Shown piece by piece: positions 22,210 through 31,799 of a stretch of DNA of 64,000 bases; within the stretch, counting starts at the first letter, position 1; every line of letters starts with the position of its first letter. The DNA comes from Meconema thalassinum (Eukaryota > Arthropoda > Insecta > Orthoptera > Tettigoniidae). The translations under genes were made by a program, and so were the position numbers. The stretch is taken from the NCBI GenBank assembly GCA_946902985.2, contig OX336396.1:232452797-232516796 (forward strand), written 5' to 3'. The notes below the pieces were generated by a model. That model was not told where the DNA came from and did not search any database. It saw only the letters and a program-made list of their open reading frames with translations.

Positions 22210-22305
22210 TTGTTATAGATATTCCTAGTTATACCATATGCTCTTTGAATCTTGTGCACTCTTCCCTTCTACAGCAGATTTTTCTACGCCATTCTTCTGA
22301 ATTAT

Positions 22306-22318
22306 TTCCCCCAAATAT

Positions 22319-22385
<67 letters not shown>

Positions 22386-22388
22386 TGT
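22306..22388. repeat. (TTTA)n microsatellite
   Basis: A tetranucleotide run of about 80 bp lies at the 5' truncation point of LINE-2 copy W. Confidence 0.9.
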
Positions 22389-22976
22389 ATTTATTTTATT
22401 TGGTGTATGGTGCACTTAAACATAATGTCATATAACTGACCATGATAGCCCGATTCCTTATTGACGTTGTAATTATAATAAACGTTTATTAACAATATGT
22501 TGTACATTTTACATTCACCTTGCGACCTTTCGCAGCGTCCTCAGCGTAATTATGTAAATGAGCAAGAACATACACTTAATAATTATAAATTTTGCCATAA
22601 CAGAGGATTCTAAAAATATTCCTATTCCAAAATCTCACAAATTTATATTTTAAAAAACACATCTGTTACAAAATGTGTTAAGAAAACATGTAAAAGTCTT
22701 GATAAAAACATCGTGAAATAGAAGAGATTGGATGTGAAAATAGATAAGTTAGAATAGTTAGGTTATAACAGGTAGTTTGGTATGTATTTGCGAGGTAGAG
22801 AAATAATGGGATAAATATTTTGGAAATACGTGTTACGAGGTAATGTTGTGAATAGGCAAGAAATGTATTGGTTATTTCATTATTTCTTAACACTTGACCA
22901 CAAACAAACATCTAGTTCTTGTATACATTTGATGGAATTCAGAATTGCCAACAGGGATGCCTCATAATCTCCTATA
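22389..22976. other. No recognisable feature
   Basis: AT-rich sequence. The open frame on the minus strand at 22678-22911 has no recognisable domain and is not supported as a gene. Confidence 0.4.
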
Positions 22977-23689
22977 CAGGATGTTTGAAAAAGAAGTCCC
23001 TAGTTATAATGTGCCCTAGAATCTGTACAAAGTGGCATAGACTATTCTAGTTTGTGTTGTGTGATTCATCAACTCTCCAAGTTTAGATTTTATCAGTAGG
23101 TTTTATTTCATGTAACAGTTGCGATTTGTAGGGGCACGTCAGTCTTTTACGTACAGCATCATACACAGTACCTTTAGGCACTCCTAATTGTAGACGTCTG
23201 ACCAATGACTTCTTCGGGCTCCGAACACACGAAACAACACGGATCTGTTCAACTACATTTTCAGAAGTTCTTGGTCTTCCTGGTGATTTTGCTTTTAAAA
23301 CACTACCGGTTTCCTTGAAAGACTTTAGCCAATGACGGCTAGTTTTTGCTGTAGGTGGTTCACCACCATTCTGACGTCTAAAATTACGTTGCACTGTTAT
23401 AACTGACTCGGTTTTCACAAGCCAGATAGCACACTGCGCTTTCTGTTGCGTAGTACACATTGCTACTGAGTTGCTCTGCACTGCACTGCATGCACGCCCG
23501 CCTGGACTGAACTGAGGAACAGAGGAAACAAACACTGGGGCCGTCTCAAGGTCAAGCAGACCTGACAACTGCAGGGGAGCCAAACTTGGAGAGTTGATGA
23601 ATCACACACCACAAACTAGAATAGTGTATGTCACTTTGCACAGATTCTAGGACACATTAAAACTAGGGAGTTCTTTTTCTAACACCCTG
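22977..23689 (-). mobile_element. Tc1/mariner-type MITE with long inverted repeats
   Basis: The ends CAGGATGTTTGAAAAAGAAG and the reverse complement of CAGGGTGTTAGAAAAAGAAC are flanked by TA. The inverted repeats extend inward for about 115 bp with few mismatches. The interior encodes only an N-terminal helix-turn-helix fragment. At 713 bp the element lacks any DDE/D catalytic region. Confidence 0.8.
23083..23460 (-). pseudogene. Transposase N-terminal HTH fragment (DUF4817-like)
   Basis: I start at the ATG giving MCTTQQKAQCAIWLVK because that matches the usual start of this family; an upstream ATG at 23583 lies largely in the inverted repeat. Visible blocks: VQRNFRRQNGGEPPTAKT, a second helix-turn-helix near VLKAKSPGRPRTSENVV, and RRLQLGVPKGTVYDAVRK. 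About 126 aa remain of a protein usually near 350 aa. The DNA-binding part is present and the catalytic part is gone. Confidence 0.65.
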
Positions 23690-23959
23690 TATATGCTCTG
23701 ACACTGCAGTCTTCTCTGATGTGTTGAATAGTCTGCCTCGGTGCGCCGCAGTCGCATGCTGGTGAGGACAACATTCCCCGCTTAAGATGGCGCTAACGGA
23801 ACAGTTGAAGAGAACAGTTCGTTTCTTAATATGCTCCTACCACACAAAATACTGAATAAATTGCTATGAAAAATGACCAACATTTACATTTATGAGATAA
23901 AATAGTTAAGATACTGACAAAACATTACCATTCATTGATACCAACATTACAATGAATGA
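23690..23959. other. No recognisable feature
   Basis: A short spacer with no supported feature. Confidence 0.4.
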
Positions 23960-24825
23960 ACTTTATGTTCGACGATGTCGAAATGTAAATATTATGTCAG
24001 AAAACTGTATCATAATGAGGGTCATTATAGTACTATTCTTCATTATGAAACAGTTTCTCCAGCCAATCAGAGCTCATTCATTGACCAATTAGGTAAGAAT
24101 AGCTTCGCGCATGCGCTCAAAATCCAACATGTCGGACATGAATTACATGATTTGAAAGTTCAAATTGGATATCGGATCAACCATTGTAGTTACAATCCCA
24201 AGCACAAAGACAAAATCAGCACAAACCTTTACGGTAACAAGAAAATACTATGACATATGCAAGAAATTTATGAATCTACGTCCGGAAGTTAGCAAAACAG
24301 CATCCTTCTACATAAATTACCGACATGGAAAGTGCACCGTCCATATGTTCGCGTAAATAAACTGGCGAATATGAGACAAGAAATAGCACTGTACCTTAAT
24401 ATCCCCAACTCGAATTTATACACAGCGCATTGCTTTCAAATGACTTAGGTGACAATATTAGTGAATGCTAGTTCTGATCGACACTAGACATCATGCAGGC
24501 TGTGAACAATAGCATTGCCAAGCAAAGTAAATGGTCTCAGCTTTTAAAATTATTTGACCCAACGCATGCGCTCTGTTCAGTCAGCAAACCACCCAGTGAG
24601 CTCTGTTCACTAACTGAAGTTACTGAATCCCACAGATATTTATGAAAATCTATGTAAAAAAAATATAATAAAGTTATAATTATCGTCGAAAATCAACAGT
24701 CGTATGCAATTCGCCTATAATGGTAACTAAGACACGAGTATGCAAATTATAAAACTCGCTACGCTCGTTTTATAAACATACTCGTGTCTTAATTATTGCC
24801 ATTATAGGCTCGTTGCATTATGTAC
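23960..24825 (+). mobile_element. Crypton-like derivative, copy 2
   Basis: The segment begins near ATGTTCGACGATGTCGAAATG and ends with the hairpin block CACGAGTATG...CATACTCGTG. On the plus strand it reads STIVVTIPSTKTKSAQTFTV, YYDICKKFMNLRPEV, SFYINYRHGKCTV and, after a frameshift, RQEIALYLNIPNSNLYTAHC followed by FQMT and a stop. In active tyrosine recombinases of this type the last block carries an HxxR (H-C-F-R); here the arginine is glutamine. The upstream Arg box also looks lost (GHELHDLKV). Confidence 0.55.
24730..24815. repeat. Terminal hairpin block of the Crypton-like family
   Basis: The stretch contains AAGACACGAGTATG and the inverse CATACTCGTGTCTTAATTA, with an inner palindrome of AAACTCG and CGTTTTATAA. 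The same block in inverse order lies at 24995-25075 and, degraded, at 10053-10125. Confidence 0.7.
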
Positions 24826-25208
24826 TATTTAAAAACAAAATATTAAGCAGTTGGTACATTTAGGACCTATCCATTGAAGTTAAAGGTTTGAAACTAAATA
24901 AAATTGAAGCAGATTTCATGGCTTACAATCGAAATTAGAATTATTTAGTTAAATAATAGTACATTATTCATCGAGTCTATAATGGCAATAATTAAGACAC
25001 GAGTATGTTTGTAAAACGAGCGTAAGCGAGTTTTATAATTTCCCTACGAGTGTCTTAATTACCGTTATAGGCGAGTTGCATACGACTGTTTATGTTCGAC
25101 GATAATTATAATTTTATTATATGTTTTAACATAAATATTCATAAATATCTGTTGAGATTCAGTCACTAGAATTTTGTGATCAGAGTGCAAACGCTGGGTA
25201 GGATATCT

Positions 25209-25232
25209 CTTTTTTTTTTTTTTTTTTTTTTT
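25209..25232. repeat. Poly-T tract
   Basis: A run of about 24 T inside Crypton-like copy 3. Confidence 0.9.
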
Positions 25233-25267
25233 CAAGTGCTCTGACCGACCGACGCATATGCTCTGTG

Positions 25268-25489
25268 ACTGCGTGGCTCAGCGGTAACGTTCTCGCTTGG
25301 TGAGCCCAAGGTTGCAGGTTCGTATCCTGGCGCAGTCAGCTGGCATTTGAGGGTGCGCAAATGCGAGGGAGCCGTGTCAGTAGATTTACTGGCACGTTAA
25401 AGATCCCCTTCGGGGCAAAATTCCGGTACCCCGGCGTCTCTAAAAGCCAGAGTAGTTAAAAGGGACGTAAACCCAATAACATTATTATA
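25268..25489 (+). mobile_element. SINE-4 copy a with 13-bp target duplication
   Basis: The head GACTGCGTGGCTCAGCGG...GCGCAGTC can fold as a near-complete tRNA cloverleaf with acceptor GACTGCG/CGCAGTC, and the B-box-like GGTTCGTATCC is present. CATATGCTCTGTG is duplicated exactly at 25255-25267 and 25490-25502. The body ends AAAAGGGACGTAAACCCAATA. It inserted into Crypton-like copy 3 and is therefore younger. Confidence 0.85.
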
Positions 25490-25890
25490 CATATGCTCTG
25501 TGTGCTTGGCAATGTTTACAGCCTGCCGATGTGCATCTGCATTCAGTCAAACTGTCACTGAAGTCGTTTGAAAGCAATGCGCTGTGTTGAAATTAGAGTT
25601 AGGGATATTAAGGTATATACAGTGCTATTTCTAGTCTCATATTCGCCAGTTTATTTACGCGAACATATGCTCGGTGCACTTTCGGTAATTTATATAGACA
25701 TATTGGATTTTGAGCGCATGCGCGAAGGTATCCTTACCTAATTGGTCAAACAACTGTTTCTTGAGCTCTGATTGGTGGCAGAAACTGTTTTATAATGAAA
25801 AATAGTGTTATAATGAGCCTCATTATGATACAGGTTTCTGACCCATAATGTTTCCATTTCGACGTCGTCGAACATAAAAATATTTAAACA

Positions 25891-26459
25891 CATAACTATC
25901 CGGGCCTTACTGATGAGTTATCTTAATGTACACGGCAACGCTGCTATCTGATACGTACATAAAACTTTGTGAGCACCCAGTGGAGGCTGGATCCTGGCCG
26001 AGCAGGTGACACGCATAAGCACACGCACCCTACGCACACCTTGCACCTTGCGTTTTTTCTTTCAACTCTCGTACGATGAACAAAGTGTAAGAAGAAGAGG
26101 AAGGGTTCTGAAGGCGACGCTGGCTGTAATTTAGAACATGCGCAACCTGCTCGCTTCTTGATTAGCATTTCCCTGGCTCACTTTACCTGAAGCCCTAAGA
26201 AACGTTTTAAATTAATTCTCTAACATGCTTTGTTCTACTTTCTTTAACAACCTCACTCAGTTGTTTCTCCTGAATGAAGTTCAAACTTTAACAAATAGAA
26301 TGCATAATGAAAGCAAAACGCCTCAGTCTTTGCCAACCAGTGTGTACATGAGGTAACCTGTTACCAAGAATCACATTACATTGCTTGTGCTTTACTGTAT
26401 AAACCATTTTATGTTGTCGTCATTATGCCTCTCAGTGCTGCCACTATAAGAACGTGATT
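25891..26459. other. No recognisable feature
   Basis: I see no supported gene. A 74-codon frame on the minus strand at 25944-26168 has no domain and no supporting context. Confidence 0.4.
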
Positions 26460-26887
26460 ATCTCAACCCTTAGCGGCTTCGGTGGCGAAGTTGGTAGCAT
26501 GCTAAACTGCTGTTCCCAAGATAGCGGGTTCAAATCTGGTGAAGTAATCGGATTTTTTAAGAGCGTTAAAATCCCTCAGTATGCCTTCCTTTGGAGGGGA
26601 GGTAAAGCCGGCGGTCCCATGTCATAGATTTATGGCATGTATTAGATCCTTCAACAGACTAAACTTGTGTGAAGCTAAATTTCTAGGTTAGATTTCGTTG
26701 GAACGCTCTATCAAAGTCCAGTGTTCATCACTAGGTATCTGGTAGCGAAAGTTGGAACTACTTGAAATAGAACAGAGCTTGTAGATCACCCTATGGGTGA
26801 CTGCTTGAAGCAGCTACAGTCTCTGGAGAGCCGAACATGTCCTCGGACACTCCCGGCACTAAACGCCATAGGATAAATAAATAAATC

Positions 26888-29214
26888 TCTATATATAAAA
26901 ATCAATGTTACGAATAGTTTGTCTGTATGAATGTCTCCTATGCGTTCATATACCATTCGTCCGATTGCGATGAAACTTGGGTGAAATGTTGAGTACACTC
27001 CAAGGAAGGTTTCTGACTTAGTAAATCCATTTTACAATAGGTAGCGCACGCGTAGATTCAACAAATGAGCGACGATGCGCGAAGCGTTTCAAGAAAGTCC
27101 CGTATGTGTTCATATACCATCCGTCCGATAGCGATGAAACTTGGGTGAGATGTTGTGTACACTTACGTGAAGGTTTCAAAATTAGTGAATACATTTCACT
27201 GTAGATAGCGCACGAGTAGATTCAACAAATGAGCGACGACACGCAAAGCGTTTCAACAAAGTCCCGTATGCATTCATATACCATTCGTCCGATAGCTATG
27301 AAACTTGCGTAAAATGTTGTGTACACTGCAGGGAAATTTTCTGGCTTAGTACATCCACTTTACAATAGGCAGCGCACGAGTAGATTCAACAAATGAGCTA
27401 CGACGCGCGAAGCATTTCAACAAAGTCACGTTTGCGTTCATATACCATTCGTCCGATAGCGATGAAACTAGGCTGAGATTTTGTGTGCACTCCTGCGAAG
27501 GTTTCTAGCTTACTAAATCCCTTAAAAAATAGGTAGAGCACGAGTAGAATCAACAAATGAGCAACGGCGCGCGAAGCGTTTCAACAAAGTGCCATATAAT
27601 TTCATATACCATTCATCCGATAGCGATGAAACTTGGGTGAGATGTTGTGTACACTCCAGGAAAGGTTTCTGGCTTAGTACATACATTTACAATAGGTAGC
27701 GCACCGGTAGATTCAACAAATGAGCGATGACACGCGAAGCGTTTCAACCAAGTCCCGTATAAAGTCATATACCAGTCGTCTGATAGTGATAAATGTTTGG
27801 TGAATTGTTGTGTACACTCCAGGAAAGGTTTCTGGCTAAGTGAATCCATTTTACAATACGAAGCGCACGTTTATATTCAACAAATGAGTGACTACGCGCG
27901 AAGCGTTTCGACAACGTCCCGTATACGTTCACATACCATTCATCCGATTGCGATGAAACTTGGGTGAGATGTTGTGTACACTCCAGGGAAGGTTTCTGGC
28001 TGAGTACATCCATATTACAATATGTAGCGTAAGAGTAGAATCAACAAATGAGCGACGACACGCGAAGCGTTTCAACCAAGTCCCGTATGCATTCATGTAC
28101 CATTCGTCCGTAGCTATGAAACTTGGGTGAGATGTTGTGTACACGTCATGGACAATTTCTGGCTTAGTAAATCCACTATACAATATGCAGCGCACAAGTT
28201 GATTCAACAAATGAGGGACGACGCGTGAAGCGTTTCAACAAAGTCCCGTATACGGTCATATACCATTCTGCCGTTAGCGGTGAAACTTGGGTGAAATATG
28301 GTGGACACTCCAAGGAAGGTTTCTGGCTTAGTAAATACATTTCACAGAAGGTAGCACACGAGTAGATTCGACAAATGAACGACGACACGCGGAGCGTTTC
28401 AATACAGTCCCCTATGTCTTCATATCCCATTAGTCCGATAGCGATGAAACTTGGGTGAGATGTTGTGGACACTTACGTGATGGTTTCTAACTTAGTAAAT
28501 ACATTTTACAGTAGGTAGCGCACGAGTAGATTCAACAAATGAGTGACGGAGCGCGAATCGTTTAAACAAAATCAGGTATGCGTTCATATACTATTCATCC
28601 GATTGCGATGAAACATTGATCAGTTATTGTGTACCCGCCAGGGAAGGGGACTTAGTAAATCCATTTCACAATAAGTAGCGCAAGAGTAGATGCAACAAAT
28701 GGGTGACGACGCGCGAAGCGTTTCAACAAAATCCCCTATTGCGTTCATATAACATTCTTCGATTGCGATGAAACCTTGATGAGTTATTGTGTACACGCCA
28801 GGGAAGGGCTTCGACTTCGTAATACATTTCTCAATAGGTAGCGCACGAGTAGATTCAACAAATGAGTGACAGCGCACGAATCGTTTAAACAAAAACCCCT
28901 ATACGTGCATATACCATTCATCCGATTGCGATGAATCATTGATGAGTTATTCTGTACACGCCTGGGAAGGGTTTCGACTTAGTAAATCCATTTCACAATA
29001 GGTAGCGTACGAGTAGATTCAACAAATGAGTGACAGCGATGAAACTTTTGAAAGTTGTTGTGCACGCTCCCACGAATGGTTCTAAATTAGGAAATCCATT
29101 TTACGATAGCTTAGAGGCAGTTAACATGTTGTGTATCCAAAAGCACTTCAAGAAACAGAATTTCAACGCCAACACTTTCTTTGATTGGCATTGCAAAGCA
29201 TGCCGGGTACAGCT
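26888..29214 (+). mobile_element. Helitron-like element 1 with 164-bp monomer array
   Basis: It starts TCTATATATAAAAATCAATG and ends with hairpin GGCATTGCAAAGCATGCC (29187-29204) about ten bases before GGTACAGCT. Between lie about 14 monomers of about 164 bp; the block GATGAAACTTGGGTGAGATG recurs at that spacing from 26968 to 29040. A 5' TC and a 3' hairpin near a CT-type end are Helitron hallmarks, but the usual CTRR is degenerate (CTTC/CTTG). No coding capacity. The frames across the monomers are shadows of the repeat. Confidence 0.6.
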
Positions 29215-31133
29215 TCTATATATATAAATCAATGTTACGTGATAGTTTTTCAGTGGGTGTGTGGGTATGTCTCCTATGCGTTCATATACCATTCATCCGA
29301 TTGCGATGAAACTTGGGTGAGATGTTGAGTACACTCAAAGGAAGGTTTCTGGCTTAGTATATCCACTTTACAATAGGCAGCGCACGAGTAGATTCAACAA
29401 ATGAGCTACGACACGTGGAGCATTTCATCAAAGTCACGTATGTGTTCATATACCATACATCCGATTGCGATGAAACTAGGGTGAGATGTTGTGTACACTC
29501 CAGGGAAGGTTTCTGGCTGAGTAAATCCATATTACAATACGTAGCGGGGGGGTGGAATCAACAAATGTGCGACGACACGCTAAGCGTTTTAAAAAAGTCC
29601 CGTATACATTCATATACCATTCGTCTGATAGCTATGAAACTTGGTGAGATGTTGTGTACCCTTCAGGGAAGGTTTCTGGCAGAGTAAATCCAATTTACAA
29701 TAGGTAGCGCACGAGTAGATTCAACAAATGACCAACAACATGCGAAGCCTTACAACAAAGTCCCGTATCCGTTCATATACCAATCGTCCGATAGCGATGA
29801 AACTTGGTTGAGATGTTGTGTGCACTCCAGGGAAGGTTTCTGGCAGAGTAAATCCATTTTACAATAGGTAGCGCACGAGTAGTTTCAACGAATGAGCGAC
29901 GACGCGCGGAGCGTTTCAACCAAGTCCCAAATGTCTTCATATACCATTAGTCCGATAGCGTTGAAACTTGGGCGAGATGTTGTGTACACTTCATGGACGG
30001 TTTCTGGCTTAGTAAATCCACATTACAATTGGCAGCGCACAAGTAGATTCAACAAATTAGGGACGACGCGCTTAGCGTTTCAACAAAGTCCCGTTTAAGG
30101 TCATATACCATTCGGCCTTTAGCGGTGAAACTTGGGTGAAATATGGTGGACACTCCAAGGAAGGTTTCTGGCTTAGTAAATACATTCCACAGTAGAGAGC
30201 ACACGAGTAGATTCGACAAATGAACGAAGACACGCGAAGCGCTTCAACATAGTCCCCTATGTCTTCATACACCATTGGTCCGATAGCGATGAAACTTCGG
30301 TGAGATCTTGTGGACACTTACGTGACGGTTTCGAACTTAGTAAATACGTTTTACAGTAGGTAGCGCACGAGTAGATTCATCAAATGAGCGACGACGCGCG
30401 AAGCGTTTCAACAAAGTCCCGTATGCGTTCATATACCATTCGTCCGATGGTGATTAAACGTTAGTGAATCGTTGAGTACACTCCAGGGAAGGTTTCAGGC
30501 TTAGTAAATCCATTTTACCATGGGTAGCGCACGAGTAGATTCAATAAATGAGTGACGGGGCGTGAATCGCTTAAACAAAATCCGGTATGCGTTCATATAC
30601 CATTCATCCGATTGCGACGAAACATTGATGAGTTATTGTGTACACGCCAAGGAAGGGTTTCGACTTAGTAAATCCATTTCACAATAAGTAGCGCACGAGT
30701 AGATGCAACAAATGGTTGACGACGCGCGAAGCGTTTCAACAAAATCCCCTATGCGTTCATATAACCTTCTTCGATTGCGATGAAACCTTGACGAGTTATT
30801 GTGCACACGCCAGGGAAGGGTTTCGACTTACTAAATCCATTTCTCAATAGGTAGCGCACGAGTAGAATCAACAAATGTGTGACAGCGCACGAATAGTTTA
30901 AACAAAATCCTGTATGCGTTAATATGCCATTCATCCAATTGCGATGAAACTTTTGAAAGTTGTTGTGCATGCTCCCACGAATGATTTTAAATTAGTAAAT
31001 CCATTTTACGATAGCTTAGAGGCAGTTAACGTAAATTGAAAAACATATTGTGTATCCAAAAGCACTTCATGAAACAGAATTTCAACGCCAACACTTTCTT
31101 TGATTGGCATTGCAACGCATGCCGGGTAGAGCT
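29215..31133 (+). mobile_element. Helitron-like element 2, head-to-tail with element 1
   Basis: It starts TCTATATATATAAATCAATG directly at the end of element 1, holds about 11 monomers (29307 to 30945) and ends with hairpin GGCATTGCAACGCATGCC and GGGTAGAGCTT. The two share the unique 3' segment with AAAGCACTTC and ACACTTTCTTTGATTGGC, so they are full units rather than one broken copy. Confidence 0.6.
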
Positions 31134-31155
31134 TGTAAATAAATAAATAAATCTC

Positions 31156-31795
31156 AACCCTTCGTAGTATAGTGGCTAGCTTGCTTGAGAGTCACCTCCT
31201 GAGGTCTGGGTTTGATTCTTAAGTCTGCCAAGAAATTTAAGTCTGGTCTGAGGGCAGGAACAGGGTTCACTCAGCCTTTTAAAGAAGAACTGAGACAAGT
31301 TAGGCTCGATTTCCACCTCATCCTTCCTAGAAGATTCTTCCTCTATTTCCTCCACTTGTACTCTAGGCAAATGCTGGGGTGGTTCCTGACTGACTTCCTC
31401 CACAATCCTAGCCTCAATACAAATACAGACAAGAGTACAGCCACCACAATGACACAGACTATCAGACAGTTCCCACACACCCAAGTAAGAAAATCATCAA
31501 CCCCCATTGTCAAATCTATAGTTTTTTCAGATCTTTTCAGCACTGGCTGCGTGGCTCAGCGGCAACGTTTTTGTTTGATGTGCCCATGGTTGCAGGATCG
31601 AATCCTGGCGCAGTCAGCTAGCATTTGAGTGTGCGCAAATGCGAAGGAGCCGGGTCAGTAGATTTACTGGCACATTAAAGATCCACTTGGGGACAAATTT
31701 GCGGCACCTTGTTGTCGCTAAAAGCAGCAGTTGTTAAAAGGGACGTAAAACCAATAGCATTATTATTATATTAGATCTTTTCAAATCTATTTAAA
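31156..31795 (+). mobile_element. SINE-2 copy b, interrupted by SINE-4
   Basis: The head (GTAGTATAGTGGCTAGC, degraded B box), TCTGCCAAGAAATTT, GGTTCACTCAGCC and CAAATGCTGGG follow the SINE-2 order. The tail shares ATCAGACAG and CACACACCCAAGTA with SINE-1. SINE-4 copy b sits in its 3' end. Copy b was the target of SINE-1 copy b (TSD ATCTCAACCCTT). Confidence 0.65.
31540..31772 (+). mobile_element. SINE-4 copy b with 11-bp target duplication
   Basis: AGATCTTTTCA is duplicated at 31529-31539 and 31773-31783. The head GGCTGCGTGGCTCAGCGG, the B-box-like GGATCGAATCC and the tail AAAAGGGACGTAAAACCAATA match copy a. Confidence 0.85.
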
Positions 31796-31799
31796 CTCA

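Larger units (their letters stand above)
13691..22305 (-). mobile_element. LINE-2 copy W, host of a four-level nest
   Basis: Read on the minus strand the copy starts near 22305 (NGVEKSAVEGRVHKIQRAYG), is broken by H3 at 22209-20686, resumes at 20685-20572 (KIQHYRTVIKPECFYASE, then KLEKLE), is broken by RTE LINE-A (20571-14136), and resumes at 14135 with ERKIIRKILGP and a decayed C-terminus to about 13740 (RHSEKMKEHWRKKKE). These blocks appear in the same order, without gaps, in the copy at 39.3-39.6 kb, which shows the pieces are one element. It is 5'-truncated beside the (TTTA)n tract at 22306. Confidence 0.75.
24985..25890 (-). mobile_element. Crypton-like derivative, copy 3
   Basis: This is an inverted counterpart of copy 2, separated by a 160-bp spacer. 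The minus strand near 25570-25600 reads TAHCFQTTSVTV, again with glutamine in place of the HxxR arginine. The left end has the hairpin with 12-bp stem TAATTAAGACAC, and the right end has ATTTCGACGTCGTCGAAC. It carries a T-run (25209-25232) and a SINE-4 insertion. Confidence 0.5.
26472..31150 (+). mobile_element. SINE-1 copy b, its tail opened by Helitron-like DNA
   Basis: The head (CGGCTTCGGTGGCGAAG, B-box-like GGTTCAAATC) and body run from 26472 to about 26885, ending in a 3' module with CTCGGACACTCCCGGCA and (ATAA)n that differs from copies a, c and e. ATCTCAACCCTT occurs at 26460-26471 and again at 31151-31162: the two halves of one target duplication, now 4.7 kb apart. Between 26888 and 31133 lie two Helitron-like elements inserted in the SINE's ATAA tail. 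Confidence 0.8.

Noticed and set aside
26888..31133. CRISPR-like or coding array
   Set aside because: Monomers of about 164 bp are directly repeated with no short constant repeat plus unique spacers. The long frames through them merely follow the repeat.
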